Origin: Dactylococcopsis salina PCC 8305
GTDB lineage: Bacteria; Cyanobacteriota; Cyanobacteriia; Cyanobacteriales; Rubidibacteraceae
DNA length: 64,000 nt
Reading direction: 5' to 3'
Assembly (NCBI RefSeq): GCF_000317615.1
Contig: NC_019780.1
Span: 3,540,722-3,604,721, forward strand
Made by a program: the position numbers and the translations under genes. Positions 52,110-61,506 of the stretch are shown in pieces (position 1 is the first letter of the stretch; every line of letters begins with the position of its first letter). Under the pieces are notes generated by a model. That model was not told the origin of the DNA. It made no database searches and worked only from the letters and a program-made list of their open reading frames with translations.

Positions 52110-53821
52110 GGTAAACTATCATCTAATAATTTTCGTACCTGTGCCAATTGATTTTGTTGATCTTCCGAATTAATTTTTTCTGCTTCTGTCGCCACCGTTT
52201 CTAATTGTTCACGGATGCTTTGTAACTCTTTTTCTCGTTGATGTAAAATCTCTCCATTTACTTCGACACGAGTCGATAACTCATCCGCTTCTCTTTGAAT
52301 ATCTAACCACTTCGATTCTGATTTATTAATTTCTACGCGAGTATTTTCGCACTCTTGTTGTTGCTCTTTTACTTTCGCTTCCAACTCTTTTACTCGCGCT
52401 TGTAAGGTTTCTATTTCTTCATTAACCTGATGAAATTCATCTTCACTATAATCGCGCTGACTATCAATTTTATTAAAAATGGGACTTAAATCGACTTTCG
52501 TCACTTCTTCCTCTTCATGTTCTTCACCGCGACGACGTTTGAGGTTTTTTTTATGTTGTTCTAAAATATCCTCTCGCGCCATTAAATTGCGCCGTTGACC
52601 CACTAAAGTTTTTTCAAGAAAGCGATACCTATCTTGTTCTTCTGCTAATTCGTTTTTTATATTTTCTTTTTCCTCATTATTTGCTGTTTCTAATTGTGCT
52701 TCTAGATCGCGAACGCTTTGTAATTGATAGTCTAACTCTTCCTCTTGATCTTTTACGAAAGAAACCGCACCATCAAAAGATTTTTTCATCGAATTAAATT
52801 CTTTTTCTAATTGCTCGATCGGCATTTCCTCTAAAGATTGAATATCAACATCTTGCTGAATTTTTAATTGAGGAGAATTAATCACCAAACGGGATAAAAT
52901 ATCTCGCGCTTCACTTTGTTTTTGTAATTGTGTCCCCAAATAAGTCACAATTTGTTGTTTTGTCTCCAGTTGACTTTGAACTGTAGCTAAACTTTGCTGT
53001 GATTGAAGTAAATTCCCTTGTTTTTCTTGAAACTGTTGGCGCAGTTGGCTTAACTGTTCCCAGAGTTCGCGAGCTTGATTTTGTTTGTCTTCTGCTTGTT
53101 GTCGCTCCTGATCTAAGGTTTTCCATTGACTTTGGATCGCAGTGGTTTTTTCCAGAACCAAATTTTGGCTTTCCTGAAGCGGTTGAAGCGTGGTTTTTGT
53201 CGCCTCGATCGAACGTTCCACCTGTTCCACCAAAGCGCGGAGAGAAGCCGTTTGTTCAGGAGTGAGTCCTTGTTTATCCTTGAGTTCCTCTTGTAGGGTT
53301 TCTAAACGCTGTTGTTCACCGCGTAGCTGATTCCATGCGCCTTCTAACTCAGCGCGATCGCTCTCCCATTGTTCCCGTAGCCGTTGAATTTCTGCTCGTT
53401 CCTTTTCTAACTGACTGAGTTGTTGTTCCTTTTCCTCTAACGCCTCCTCAGCTTTCTCTAACTCACTTTGACGACGATTTAGTTCTTTGGCTTGTATCCC
53501 TAAAGACTCTTTCCAGTCCTCAATTTCTTGTTCTTGTCCCTTCGTTTTTTCTAATTGGCGAGAAAAGGTTTGTAATAAATTAGCGACTCGCGCTCCAGCT
53601 AACTCCACCTTACCCTGAACCTGTCGGTTTGCCCCCAAATTTACCGTTACCAACGCCCCCTCACCAAACGCCTGAGTCACATCATCTGTCGAAACCGTTT
53701 CCTCTCCTGGAATCGCACTCCAACGATTGTCATTTTGTTGACAAGCCAGCAAATGAAGAACGGTTCTTGTTCCACCCATAAACAGTTTTGTTTGCTTTTT
53801 GACTTCTGCAATATAAAGCAC
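52106..53821 (-). CDS. hmpF: Pilus motility taxis protein HmpF
   Basis: The 571-residue protein has a conserved N-terminal ~100 residues (LYIAEVKKQTKLFMGGTRTVLHLLACQQNDNRWSAIPGEETV, DDVTQAFGEGALVTVNLGANRQVQGKVELAGARVANLLQTFSRQLEK) and then ~450 residues of coiled coil. This is the architecture of HmpF, which localises to cell poles and is needed for type IV pilus motility and phototaxis in hormogonia-forming and some unicellular cyanobacteria. It lies back to back with cheW and an MCP gene, fitting a pilus-chemotaxis locus. Confidence 0.85.
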   Translation of the reverse strand: MLYIAEVKKQTKLFMGGTRTVLHLLACQQNDNRWSAIPGEETVSTDDVTQAFGEGALVTVNLGANRQVQGKVELAGARVANLLQTFSRQLEKTKGQEQEIEDWKESLGIQAKELNRRQSELEKAEEALEEKEQQLSQLEKERAEIQRLREQWESDRAELEGAWNQLRGEQQRLETLQEELKDKQGLTPEQTASLRALVEQVERSIEATKTTLQPLQESQNLVLEKTTAIQSQWKTLDQERQQAEDKQNQARELWEQLSQLRQQFQEKQGNLLQSQQSLATVQSQLETKQQIVTYLGTQLQKQSEARDILSRLVINSPQLKIQQDVDIQSLEEMPIEQLEKEFNSMKKSFDGAVSFVKDQEEELDYQLQSVRDLEAQLETANNEEKENIKNELAEEQDRYRFLEKTLVGQRRNLMAREDILEQHKKNLKRRRGEEHEEEEVTKVDLSPIFNKIDSQRDYSEDEFHQVNEEIETLQARVKELEAKVKEQQQECENTRVEINKSESKWLDIQREADELSTRVEVNGEILHQREKELQSIREQLETVATEAEKINSEDQQNQLAQVRKLLDDSLP

Positions 53822-54084
53822 AACCCTAATCCTTTTTTATTATTCTGACCACTTCACTTCTGCTAAATTTTACATACTTTGGAAACAATTTTAAGAGAAA
53901 TGAGCTTAAGGAGATGACATAAATTATAGCAATCTCAAATGAGTCGTTAGAGACTTCAGCCCCCAAATTTAAAAGTGAGATCGATCGAGCGACAAATTCA
54001 GGAATTTTTTCCAAGCGTAACGGAGCAAATTCCATTAAAATCGGTACAATCAAGCAGTTGCTTAGATAATGAAGTGAGATCATA

Positions 54085-54627
54085 ATGGTTAACTCAACCG
54101 CATTCGGAGAAGAAAACAATCAATCCGCTCTTAACGAAGCAGAAGATTTAAGTGCAGAAATCCAATCTTATGAACCACCAGAAGGAGAACTGCATTTGCG
54201 TCTTTATCTTCCTTCTAAAAGAGAACTGGCAATTCCAGCAACAGGGATTCGGGAAGTGGTTTCTCAATCCCCCAGTTTAATCACTCCCATTCCCAACGCT
54301 TCAGTCTTGTTATTAGGAACAATGAATTTACGGGGACAAGTGGTTTGGGTTGCCGACTTAGGGCAATTTCTAGGAGAGCCAGGAACTTTAACCACAGAAC
54401 GCTCAGAGATTCCCGTGATTACCATTGAAGGTGAAGAAATGATCATGGGATTAGCCGTCGAACAAATTGCAGGGATGGAGTGGCTTGAACCAGAAGCGCT
54501 AGAAATGGCAAGTAATTTGTCTGATGAAATCGCTCCCTTTATTCTGGGAGAATGGGAAGAAGAAGGCTCGGCTTTGTTATTGCTTGATCCCTCAGCAATT
54601 CTGCGTTCAGCACGATGGGCAGCTTAA
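54085..54627 (+). CDS. CheW-like adaptor (PixI/HmpC type)
   Basis: The 180-residue protein has the CheW fold: LHLRLYLPSKRELAIPATGIREVV, PSLITPIPNASVLLLGTMNLRGQVVWVADLGQFLG, IPVITIEGEEMIMGLAVEQIAGMEWLEP. It couples the MCP to a CheA kinase, not in the window. In cyanobacterial pix/hmp loci a CheW precedes the MCP just as here. An acidic ~35-residue N-terminal extension precedes the domain. Confidence 0.88.
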   Translation: MVNSTAFGEENNQSALNEAEDLSAEIQSYEPPEGELHLRLYLPSKRELAIPATGIREVVSQSPSLITPIPNASVLLLGTMNLRGQVVWVADLGQFLGEPGTLTTERSEIPVITIEGEEMIMGLAVEQIAGMEWLEPEALEMASNLSDEIAPFILGEWEEEGSALLLLDPSAILRSARWAA

Positions 54628-54768
54628 AAATCAAGGTAAAAAGTCTGAGCAATTATCTAGGAATAAAGTTAGGCTAGAGAAACTAAGTTTACCCAACTAA
54701 AATTGTAGAAATATCTCCATTCTTAAAGTTTAAATTATTAAGTAGGTAGTTGCGAGGCGCGAAGGGCA

Positions 54769-56913
54769 ATGGCATCAAGTATTAAAAACCAAAATGATTA
54801 TGAACGGGCAAAAACTGCCTATATAACGGGAAATTATGAAGAAGCCGCTTCGATCATAGAAAAGTTAGCAGAATCTTCACCCAGTGATCCAGAAATTTTA
54901 CTGCTCAGAGGTCATATTTATTGCTATTTTCAAGAGTTTGATCAGGCTCGCGAACAATATAATTTAGTGATAGAAAATACAGACAGCGCCGAATATATTG
55001 ATTGTGCGAATTCTGGACTGGAAACCGTGAGACAGTGGTTAGATGCTCCTTTTCGTGATGATTCGATCGATGAGCCGACCGAAGCATCAGAGTTTCCCTT
55101 TGGCGATTTATCAGAAGACGAAATTACTGCAATTTCAGCACTAGATGATGATGACGATGATGAACCTTTAACTAATCTCAAAGACACAGGCTTTTCTCCT
55201 TCACAAAACCTCGACAGCACTCATCGCCAAGTGGCGACGGAAATCAGTAATAGTCAAAGGACAAATCTTGATGATGATGATCCTGATACCGCCAAAGCAA
55301 GTCCACCAACCCCCACCGCAGAAGAAACCAATGCTAACCAGGCTCTATTTACAACAAGCAATCAGGAGGGGGCTGGATTATTTAGTTCCACCGCGTCTCA
55401 ACAAGGAACAAATGATCTCTCCTTCGATGGAGAAGGTGAAAGCAACGAACCAATTGTCGAACAAGAACAAGGTCTTCTCGCCTTTTTAGATCAGGTCTCT
55501 CTAGCCAAGAAACAACAAATCCTTGCCGACGCGGTGGGAGTAGCTTCGGCGGTGGTGGTCGCTTTGGGGAGTTTTGGTATTTCTTCTTTCGGAGAAAATC
55601 AACCTGGCTTCTTTGGTAATTTGGTTAAATCCAGTGCTTTAGGGTTAGTCGGTGGTGTCGGTAGTGGTGCTGTCACTTGGGTAATGGGCGGTTTGGTGGT
55701 TAAGCAGGTGAAACGCTCCACAGGAGATTTACAAGCCCAGTTATATGCTGTCCAACAAGGAAATTTACAAGCAAAAGCGACCGTTTATTCTCAAGATGAA
55801 TTTGGACAACTCGCCACTGGGTTTAATCAGATGACGCGAGTGGTTTCGACTACCACTAAGGAAGCGCAACGGAAAGCACAAGAACAAGAACAAGCGAAAG
55901 AAGATTTACAGCGTCAGGTGATTCGCTTACTGGATGACGTGGAAGGCGTAGCGAGAGGAGACTTAACGGTACAAGCGGAGGTGAGTGCTGACGTTCTCGG
56001 TGCGGTGGCGGATGCGTTTAACTTAACGATTCGTAATCTACGGACGATCGTCCAACAGGTAAAAGAAGCGGCGCGACAGGTGAACGAAGGGGCGGCAGAA
56101 AGTTCTTCTTTTGCGCGAGGTCTTTCGGAAGATGCGTTAAGACAAGCGGAAGAATTAGCGGTGAGTTTGAACTCATCCCAAATGATGACCGAATCCATTC
56201 AACGGGTAGCAGATAACGCGAAAGAAGCCGAGTCAGTGGCTCGAACCGCATCAGAAACCGCCCTGAAAGGTGGGGAGGCGGTGGATAGTACCGTCGCGGG
56301 GATTCTGCAAATTCGAGAAACGGTGGCTCAAAGTACCCGCAAGGTAAAACGTCTGGCGGAATCCTCCCAAGAGATTTCTAAAATTGTCTCGGTCATTTCT
56401 CAAATTGCTACTCGAACCAATAATTTAGCGTTGAATGCCTCCATTGAGGCGGCGCGTGCTGGTGAAGCAGGTCGCGGTTTCGCGGTGATTGCTGACGAGG
56501 TTCGACAGTTAGCGGATCGATCGAGCAAATCTTTACGGGAGATTGAAAAAATCGTACTGCAAATCCAGAGTGAAACCAGTTTCGTGATGATTGCGATGGA
56601 AGAGGGAACACAACAGGTAATTGAGGGAACAGAACGAGCGGAACAAGCGAAAAATGCCCTAGAGGATATTATTCAGGCATCTAACCGCATTGATTCTCTT
56701 GTTGAGTCGATTACCGCCGATACCGTAGAACAGTCAAAAACCGCTCAATCGGTGGCACAGGTAATGCAATCAGTGGAAATGACCGCTCAAGGAACATCCC
56801 AAGAATCGCAACAAGTTTCTACGGCTCTCCAAAATCTGGTAAGTTTAGCAGGGGATTTACTGGCTTCTGTGGAACGATTCCGTGTTAATCCCGAAGATGA
56901 ACTAAAAAGTTAG
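54769..56913 (+). CDS. Methyl-accepting chemotaxis protein with TPR N-terminus (PixJ/HmpD type)
   Basis: The 714-residue protein has an N-terminal TPR-like region (about 1-110, [41 protein letters not shown]), an acidic linker with an Asp run (about 125-135), two close hydrophobic segments (about 255-275, 290-310), HAMP domains (about 315-440) and the MCP signalling coil (about 450-700) with the tip [37 protein letters not shown]. No GAF/bilin-binding domain is seen, so it is not a PixJ photoreceptor of the phytochrome kind. It probably steers type IV pili. It follows cheW and is followed 5 bp later by mlaE. Confidence 0.92.
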   Translation: MASSIKNQNDYERAKTAYITGNYEEAASIIEKLAESSPSDPEILLLRGHIYCYFQEFDQAREQYNLVIENTDSAEYIDCANSGLETVRQWLDAPFRDDSIDEPTEASEFPFGDLSEDEITAISALDDDDDDEPLTNLKDTGFSPSQNLDSTHRQVATEISNSQRTNLDDDDPDTAKASPPTPTAEETNANQALFTTSNQEGAGLFSSTASQQGTNDLSFDGEGESNEPIVEQEQGLLAFLDQVSLAKKQQILADAVGVASAVVVALGSFGISSFGENQPGFFGNLVKSSALGLVGGVGSGAVTWVMGGLVVKQVKRSTGDLQAQLYAVQQGNLQAKATVYSQDEFGQLATGFNQMTRVVSTTTKEAQRKAQEQEQAKEDLQRQVIRLLDDVEGVARGDLTVQAEVSADVLGAVADAFNLTIRNLRTIVQQVKEAARQVNEGAAESSSFARGLSEDALRQAEELAVSLNSSQMMTESIQRVADNAKEAESVARTASETALKGGEAVDSTVAGILQIRETVAQSTRKVKRLAESSQEISKIVSVISQIATRTNNLALNASIEAARAGEAGRGFAVIADEVRQLADRSSKSLREIEKIVLQIQSETSFVMIAMEEGTQQVIEGTERAEQAKNALEDIIQASNRIDSLVESITADTVEQSKTAQSVAQVMQSVEMTAQGTSQESQQVSTALQNLVSLAGDLLASVERFRVNPEDELKS

Positions 56914-56917
56914 TAAA

Positions 56918-57703
56918 ATGGCGTTGAAAACAGGTTTGGGGTCATGGTTACAGCGTTTAATGGCAGCGCTGTTTTTAGGGGGGCAAATTCTCTTACATTT
57001 AAAACCCCATAAAATTCATCGTCGTAATACCCTAGAACAAATGGCGGTGGTGGGACCAGATTCTCTTCTGATTGCCCTAGTTACCGCTGGTTTTGTGGGG
57101 ATGGTGTTTACTATTCAAGTGGCAAGGGAGTTTATTAATTTTGGTGCTGGAACGGCAGTGGGAGGGGTTCTCGCGATCGCGCTCACGAGGGAGTTAGCAC
57201 CCGTGTTAACGGCGGTAGTGCTTGCAGGGCGTGTAGGGTCGGCATTTGCGGCGGAAATTGGCACAATGCAAGTCACCGAACAAATTGACGCGCTTTATAT
57301 TCTGAAAACCGATCCGATCGAATATTTAGTGATCCCTCGAATTATCGCCTGTTGTACCATGCTTCCCATTTTGACCATTTTATCTTTAATTACAGGAATG
57401 GCAGGAGGATTACTGATTGCGATCACGGTTTATAATCTTTCTGATACGGTGTTTTTAGATTCAGCAAAGAGTTTTTTAGGATTATGGGATTTAATCAGTG
57501 CCATGATTAAAGCCAGTGTCTTTGGGATGTTAATTGCTATTATCGGTTGTAATTGGGGATTAACCACCACAGGCGGCGCGAAAGGAGTGGGACAATCCAC
57601 AACCACCGCAGTAGTAACGGCGTTACTCGCGATTTTTATCAGTAATTTTTTATTATCTTGGCTGATGTTTCAAGGGGCTGGTAGTGCCTTTCAGGGAATT
57701 TAA
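56918..57703 (+). CDS. mlaE: MlaE-family lipid ABC transporter permease
   Basis: The 261-residue membrane protein has the MlaE/YrbE signature AREFINFGAGTAVGGVLAIALTRELAPVLTAVVLAGRVGSAFAAEIGTMQVTEQIDAL, and DPIEYLVIPRIIACCTMLPILTILS. The family is the permease of phospholipid transporters at the cell envelope; the plastid relative is TGD1. The ATPase and MCE-domain partners are not in the window. It starts 5 bp after the MCP stop, so it could be transcribed with the chemotaxis genes. Confidence 0.93.
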   Translation: MALKTGLGSWLQRLMAALFLGGQILLHLKPHKIHRRNTLEQMAVVGPDSLLIALVTAGFVGMVFTIQVAREFINFGAGTAVGGVLAIALTRELAPVLTAVVLAGRVGSAFAAEIGTMQVTEQIDALYILKTDPIEYLVIPRIIACCTMLPILTILSLITGMAGGLLIAITVYNLSDTVFLDSAKSFLGLWDLISAMIKASVFGMLIAIIGCNWGLTTTGGAKGVGQSTTTAVVTALLAIFISNFLLSWLMFQGAGSAFQGI

Positions 57704-57737
57704 TGAGATGATAGAAAAAAAAGGAGGCTTATTGTTT

Positions 57738-58169
57738 ATGACATCAACCACTGCTACTTCCAAACAAGAAACGGTTACTTTATCTCCTGATTATCGTTTA
57801 CCTGCAGCGATTTTAGCGATCGCACTCGGCTTAATTTTTTTGGGTAATTCGATGATCTTAGGGAGTCAATTATTCTCTTTAATCGTGCTAATTTTAGGAA
57901 TAATTATTAGCCTGTTTTCATTTTTTCTCACTCTACAAACGGCAATCATTCGCCTCAGTTTTACAGAAGAAGCGCTCTTAGTTTATCGTTCTCAGAAATT
58001 AATCCGTAAGTTTCCTTATTCGGACTGGAGTAATTGGGAAATTTTCTGGAAACCAGTTCCAATTTTGTTTTATTTCCGAGAAGTGAAAAGCATTCATTTT
58101 GTTCCTGTTTTATTCGATGTGAAAACTTTAAGAAAATGCTTAGAAGAACGGATTACAATTAATAATTAA
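57738..58169 (+). CDS. DUF3119-family membrane protein
   Basis: The 143-residue protein starts at ATG 57738, chosen for the excellent AAAGGAGG at 57719-57726. The longer frame from 57684 overlaps mlaE. It has two membrane helices (LPAAILAIALGLIFLGNSMIL, LFSLIVLILGIIISLFSFFLTL), then a soluble C-terminus (LVYRSQKLIRKFPYSDWSNWEIFWKPVPILFYFREVKSIHFVPVLFD), the DUF3119 pattern of cyanobacteria and plastids. Function unknown. It follows mlaE by 34 bp and may be part of the same transcript. Confidence 0.8.
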   Translation: MTSTTATSKQETVTLSPDYRLPAAILAIALGLIFLGNSMILGSQLFSLIVLILGIIISLFSFFLTLQTAIIRLSFTEEALLVYRSQKLIRKFPYSDWSNWEIFWKPVPILFYFREVKSIHFVPVLFDVKTLRKCLEERITINN

Positions 58170-58632
58170 AATTTTGACCTAGATAAAAGTAGGTTGGGTG
58201 GAGTTTACGAAACCCAACACCAATCAGTGACCAGTTACCAGTGACCAGTTACCAGTGACCAGTTGTGCTTGATCTAATCAGTTACTTAGTAGCTTACAAT
58301 CTGTTACGAATTAATTGCTTACTATTCACTATTCATTGCTTACTGATCACTGATCACTGGTCACTGCAATGGGTGGAGTTTACGAAACCCAACATCGATC
58401 CGATCGATTCCTAAAATTTTCTGATGTTGGGTTATCACCCAACCTACTTTCGACTTCCTGATGTTGGGTTATCACCCAACCTACTTTCGACTTCCTGATG
58501 TTGGGTTATCACCCAACCTACTTTCTGATGTTGGGTGATCACTGATGTTGGGTTATCACCGAACCGACTTCCTGATGTTGGGTTATCACCGAACCGACTT
58601 TCTAAGAAATAAGAATAACTAAAAATAACAAA
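58170..58632. repeat. Repeat-filled spacer before the DUF3086 gene
   Basis: No gene is supported in these 463 bp. It holds a GGTTGGGT element (about 58191-58219), an ACCAGTGACCAGTTACCAGTG array, the 72-bp core at 58259-58330 (inverted copy of 46648-46719), TCACTGATCACTGG units, and about six TGATGTTGGGTTATCACCCAACC units (58422-58600) joined by TACTTTCGACTTCC. The ORF on the minus strand at 58444-58671 is repeat translation. Confidence 0.9.
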
Positions 58633-59676
58633 ATGACAGTTGATAAACAGAAGCGAACAATCCACGAACAAGCATTGCTGAAAACCGAAAAGCCGAATTT
58701 AGAAAATAATCTTGATTTAGATGAGTTAAAAGCCGAAAAAGCACGGTTAGAACAGGAGATTAAAACCTTAGAAGCGGAGAAACAAAAACGGATTGCAGCC
58801 GAAGCAACTGAAACGAAAACCGCTTTGGCGAAAATGGTACAAGACAGTTTAAAAGAACTGGAGGAAAAGCGGCAAAATTTACAGCAATCTGTAGAACAAT
58901 TAGAACGACGGCGCGATCGCGCAGAACAAGAAATGCGAACCACTTTCGCTGGTGTATCTCAAGAGTTAGCAGTACGTTTACAAGGATTCAAAGATTATTT
59001 AGTGGGGAGTTTACAAGATTTAGCGGTGGCTGCGGAACAATTAGATTTACCCAGTATGGAAGAACCCGTCGCCGAAGCGAATCCCCTTCCCACTACACCC
59101 CCACCCGAAACGAAGGCTGCTTCCCCCCAATTTACCCAACAGGAATGGCAAGAAGAATCAAAACAGATTCGCACCCTTTTAGATCAATACCGCGCTTTTC
59201 CCGACTATTATGGCCCCCCTTGGCAACTGCGACGGACATTTGAACCCATCCACGCCGATCGCGCCCAAGAATGGTTTTTTAGTCTTGCGGGAAGAGGGGC
59301 GATTCCGACAATGGGGAGTCGTCTTCAGAATATTTTAGTGGCTTCGGCGATTATTTCTGTCTTGTATGATATTTATGGAGAACAGTTACGAACGCTGGTT
59401 TTAGCGGATTCTCCCGAACGACTGGGAGAATGGCGGCGAGGATTACAAGATTGTCTGGGAATTTCTCGCAGTGATTTCGGTCCGAATCGAGGGGTGGTTT
59501 TATTTGAAAGTCCTGAGTCTCTCATCCAGAGGGCCAATCGGATCATGGAAAATGAAGATTTACCATTGATTATTATTGACCAAAGCGAGAATGAGGTGGA
59601 TTTATCGTTACTTCAGTTTCCCCTGTGGTTAGCGTTTGCAAAAGATTTTCAAAAAACTGAAGGCTATTCGTTTTAA
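58633..59676 (+). CDS. DUF3086-domain protein
   Basis: The 347-residue protein has an N-terminal coiled coil (about 30-105, LEQEIKTLEAEKQKRIAAEATET), the conserved FAGVSQELAVRLQGFKDYLVGSLQDLAVAAEQLDLP, a proline-rich linker, and the DUF3086 domain (QFRTLLDQYRAFPDYYGPPWQLRRTF-like stretch, GAIPTMGSRLQNILVASAIISVLYDIYGEQLRTLVLADSPERLGEWRRGLQDCLGISR). The family is restricted to cyanobacteria and its role is unknown. Single gene between repeat spacers. Confidence 0.85.
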   Translation: MTVDKQKRTIHEQALLKTEKPNLENNLDLDELKAEKARLEQEIKTLEAEKQKRIAAEATETKTALAKMVQDSLKELEEKRQNLQQSVEQLERRRDRAEQEMRTTFAGVSQELAVRLQGFKDYLVGSLQDLAVAAEQLDLPSMEEPVAEANPLPTTPPPETKAASPQFTQQEWQEESKQIRTLLDQYRAFPDYYGPPWQLRRTFEPIHADRAQEWFFSLAGRGAIPTMGSRLQNILVASAIISVLYDIYGEQLRTLVLADSPERLGEWRRGLQDCLGISRSDFGPNRGVVLFESPESLIQRANRIMENEDLPLIIIDQSENEVDLSLLQFPLWLAFAKDFQKTEGYSF

Positions 59677-59880
59677 TTAAAGAATACGAATCTTAACTTG
59701 TTTCTAATGATCCCTAACTCCGCTCGATCGGGCTAATTTGCCTTTGGTTATGCTTGGAAGTGAGTTTAGGGATCGCTAATCGTGTTAAGAAGAAATTTAC
59801 CAAGTGTTAACCCATTATGGAAAATGAGTTGTTATGCTAAGAAATGTAAAGCTAAAAGCAACAACTTCTCATAATCCACT

Positions 59881-60357
59881 ATGCGCTTACTCAAATCTTT
59901 TCTTGTTTCCCTCTCGGCAGTTGTATTTTTCACTTTCAATACTCTCTCCGCATCAGCGGCGGACATTGTTGATACCGCAGTTGAAGCGGGTTCTTTTGAA
60001 ACGTTAGTCACTGCTGTTAAAGCAGCTGATCTAGTGGATACTCTCAAGGGTGAAGGGCCTTACACCGTATTTGCTCCTACGGATGAAGCATTCGCCGCTC
60101 TTCCTGAAGGAACAGTTGAATCTTTACTCCAACCTGAAAATAAAGCTAAACTAACCAGCATTCTCCTTTATCACGTTGCTGCTGGAAATGTTACCTCGGA
60201 TCAGATTCAGGCTGGCTCGTTGAAAAGCGCTGAAGGCTCAAACCTCTCGATCACAGTTGATGAGGGCGTGAAAGTCGATAACGCAAACGTTGTTAAAGCA
60301 GACATCGAAGCCGACAATGGCGTGATCCACGTGGTTGATCAGGTACTCTTACCGTAA
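59881..60357 (+). CDS. Secreted fasciclin-domain protein
   Basis: The 158-residue protein has a signal peptide ([24 protein letters not shown], probable cleavage after ASA near residue 26) and one FAS1 domain: [64 protein letters not shown] and [17 protein letters not shown]1 proteins mediate adhesion or protein-protein contact in the periplasm or outside. Length is typical of the single-domain cyanobacterial form. Upstream 59677-59880 has no other gene. Confidence 0.92.
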   Translation: MRLLKSFLVSLSAVVFFTFNTLSASAADIVDTAVEAGSFETLVTAVKAADLVDTLKGEGPYTVFAPTDEAFAALPEGTVESLLQPENKAKLTSILLYHVAAGNVTSDQIQAGSLKSAEGSNLSITVDEGVKVDNANVVKADIEADNGVIHVVDQVLLP

Positions 60358-60366
60358 TTAAACTCT

Positions 60367-60383
60367 CCCCCTTATTAAGGGGG
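60367..60383. terminator. Hairpin after the fasciclin gene
   Basis: CCCCCTTA-T-TAAGGGGG begins 10 bp after the stop, with 8-bp arms. The position suits a terminator, but there is no U-tract and the sequence belongs to the C-run/G-run palindrome family, so it may be a repeat only. Confidence 0.35.
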
Positions 60384-60440
60384 CTAGGAGGGATCGTTCT
60401 CCGTTATGGGCGTTCCCCCCGAACTCGCGGGAGGCTTTTG

Positions 60441-61403
60441 GTGAAGATAAATAACCCAGAAATGACAGAGCAAGTACAAAATCAAAGACAACTTTTTTCC
60501 CTCCCGATCGATGCTTTCGTCGCTTTGGTGGGAAGTATGATCTGTATTTCCTTCACTCCTATTTTTATCCGTCTCAGTGATCTAGAGCTTAGTGCGAATG
60601 CAACTATTTTTAATCGCTTCTGGATGGCGAGTTTAGCACTGTTGCTAGTGAAACAAGTTTCCTCTCAAGGAAAAGAAAAGTCTTCTCCGCTTTCTTCTCA
60701 GCAGATTATGCTTTTGATTGGGGATGGTTTGATTTTAGCAACAGGTTTGATCCTTTGGGCTTGGTCTTTGGATCGGACAACGGTGGCGAAATCTTCACTG
60801 ATGCACAATCTTGTCCCCATTTTCACTGTCTTGGGGGGATGGCTGGTTTTAGGTAAAACTTTTAATCGTAAGTTTCTGGTGGGAATGGCGGTGGCGATCG
60901 CGGGTGCTATGTTATTAGAAGCAGATAGTTTACTTGCTTTAAAACTGACTCCAGAATTGATCGCTGATTTAGTTGCTCTCCTGTCGGCGGTTTTTTTTGG
61001 GATTCATCCCTTGCTTGCTGAACGTCTTCGCGCTGATCTTGATGCGGTTACGATTATGACTTGGTCATCAGTCACCAGTTCGATTTTGCTGTTTCCCATT
61101 GCTATAGTTGCCACCGATCAATTGTTTCCACCTTCTTTAAATGGGTGGTTGGCTGTGATCGCTCTTGCTTTGGTGAGTCAGATTTTGGGAGTGGGATTAT
61201 GGACGTATTCCTTAAAACGCATTGCTTCTGGGTTTGCGAGTTTGGTGGCGCTGATTATTCCCGCTTTGAGCGCGATCGAGGGTTGGATCATTTTCTCCGA
61301 AAGCCTAAATTTTTTAACTGGAATTAGTTTCGCTGTGATTTTAATTGGAATGTATTTAGCAATTTCTAGTCGCTCTGTGGTGAAACCCAATCCCGAATCG
61401 TAG
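60441..61403 (+). CDS. DMT-superfamily (EamA) permease
   Basis: The 320-residue protein has ten hydrophobic segments in two EamA repeats (FVALVGSMICISFTPIFIRLSDLELSANATIFNRFWMA, LDRTTVAKSSLMHNLVPIFTVLGGWLVLG, LKRIASGFASLVALIIPALSAIEGWIIFSE). GTG at 60441 is preferred because GGGAGG ends 6 bp upstream; ATG at 60462 is also possible. The substrate is unknown. Located just upstream of an NRPS gene on the same strand, it might export its product, but a 103-bp gap and the width of the family make that a guess. Confidence 0.87.
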   Translation: MKINNPEMTEQVQNQRQLFSLPIDAFVALVGSMICISFTPIFIRLSDLELSANATIFNRFWMASLALLLVKQVSSQGKEKSSPLSSQQIMLLIGDGLILATGLILWAWSLDRTTVAKSSLMHNLVPIFTVLGGWLVLGKTFNRKFLVGMAVAIAGAMLLEADSLLALKLTPELIADLVALLSAVFFGIHPLLAERLRADLDAVTIMTWSSVTSSILLFPIAIVATDQLFPPSLNGWLAVIALALVSQILGVGLWTYSLKRIASGFASLVALIIPALSAIEGWIIFSESLNFLTGISFAVILIGMYLAISSRSVVKPNPES

Positions 61404-61506
61404 TAAACAGCCACCAATTGCCTATTTTATTAATCGTTTCCGATTGATCAGATTATTGATGATCAATTGTTATTCTGCGGATTTTTTTTATTATCTTAAT
61501 TAAACT

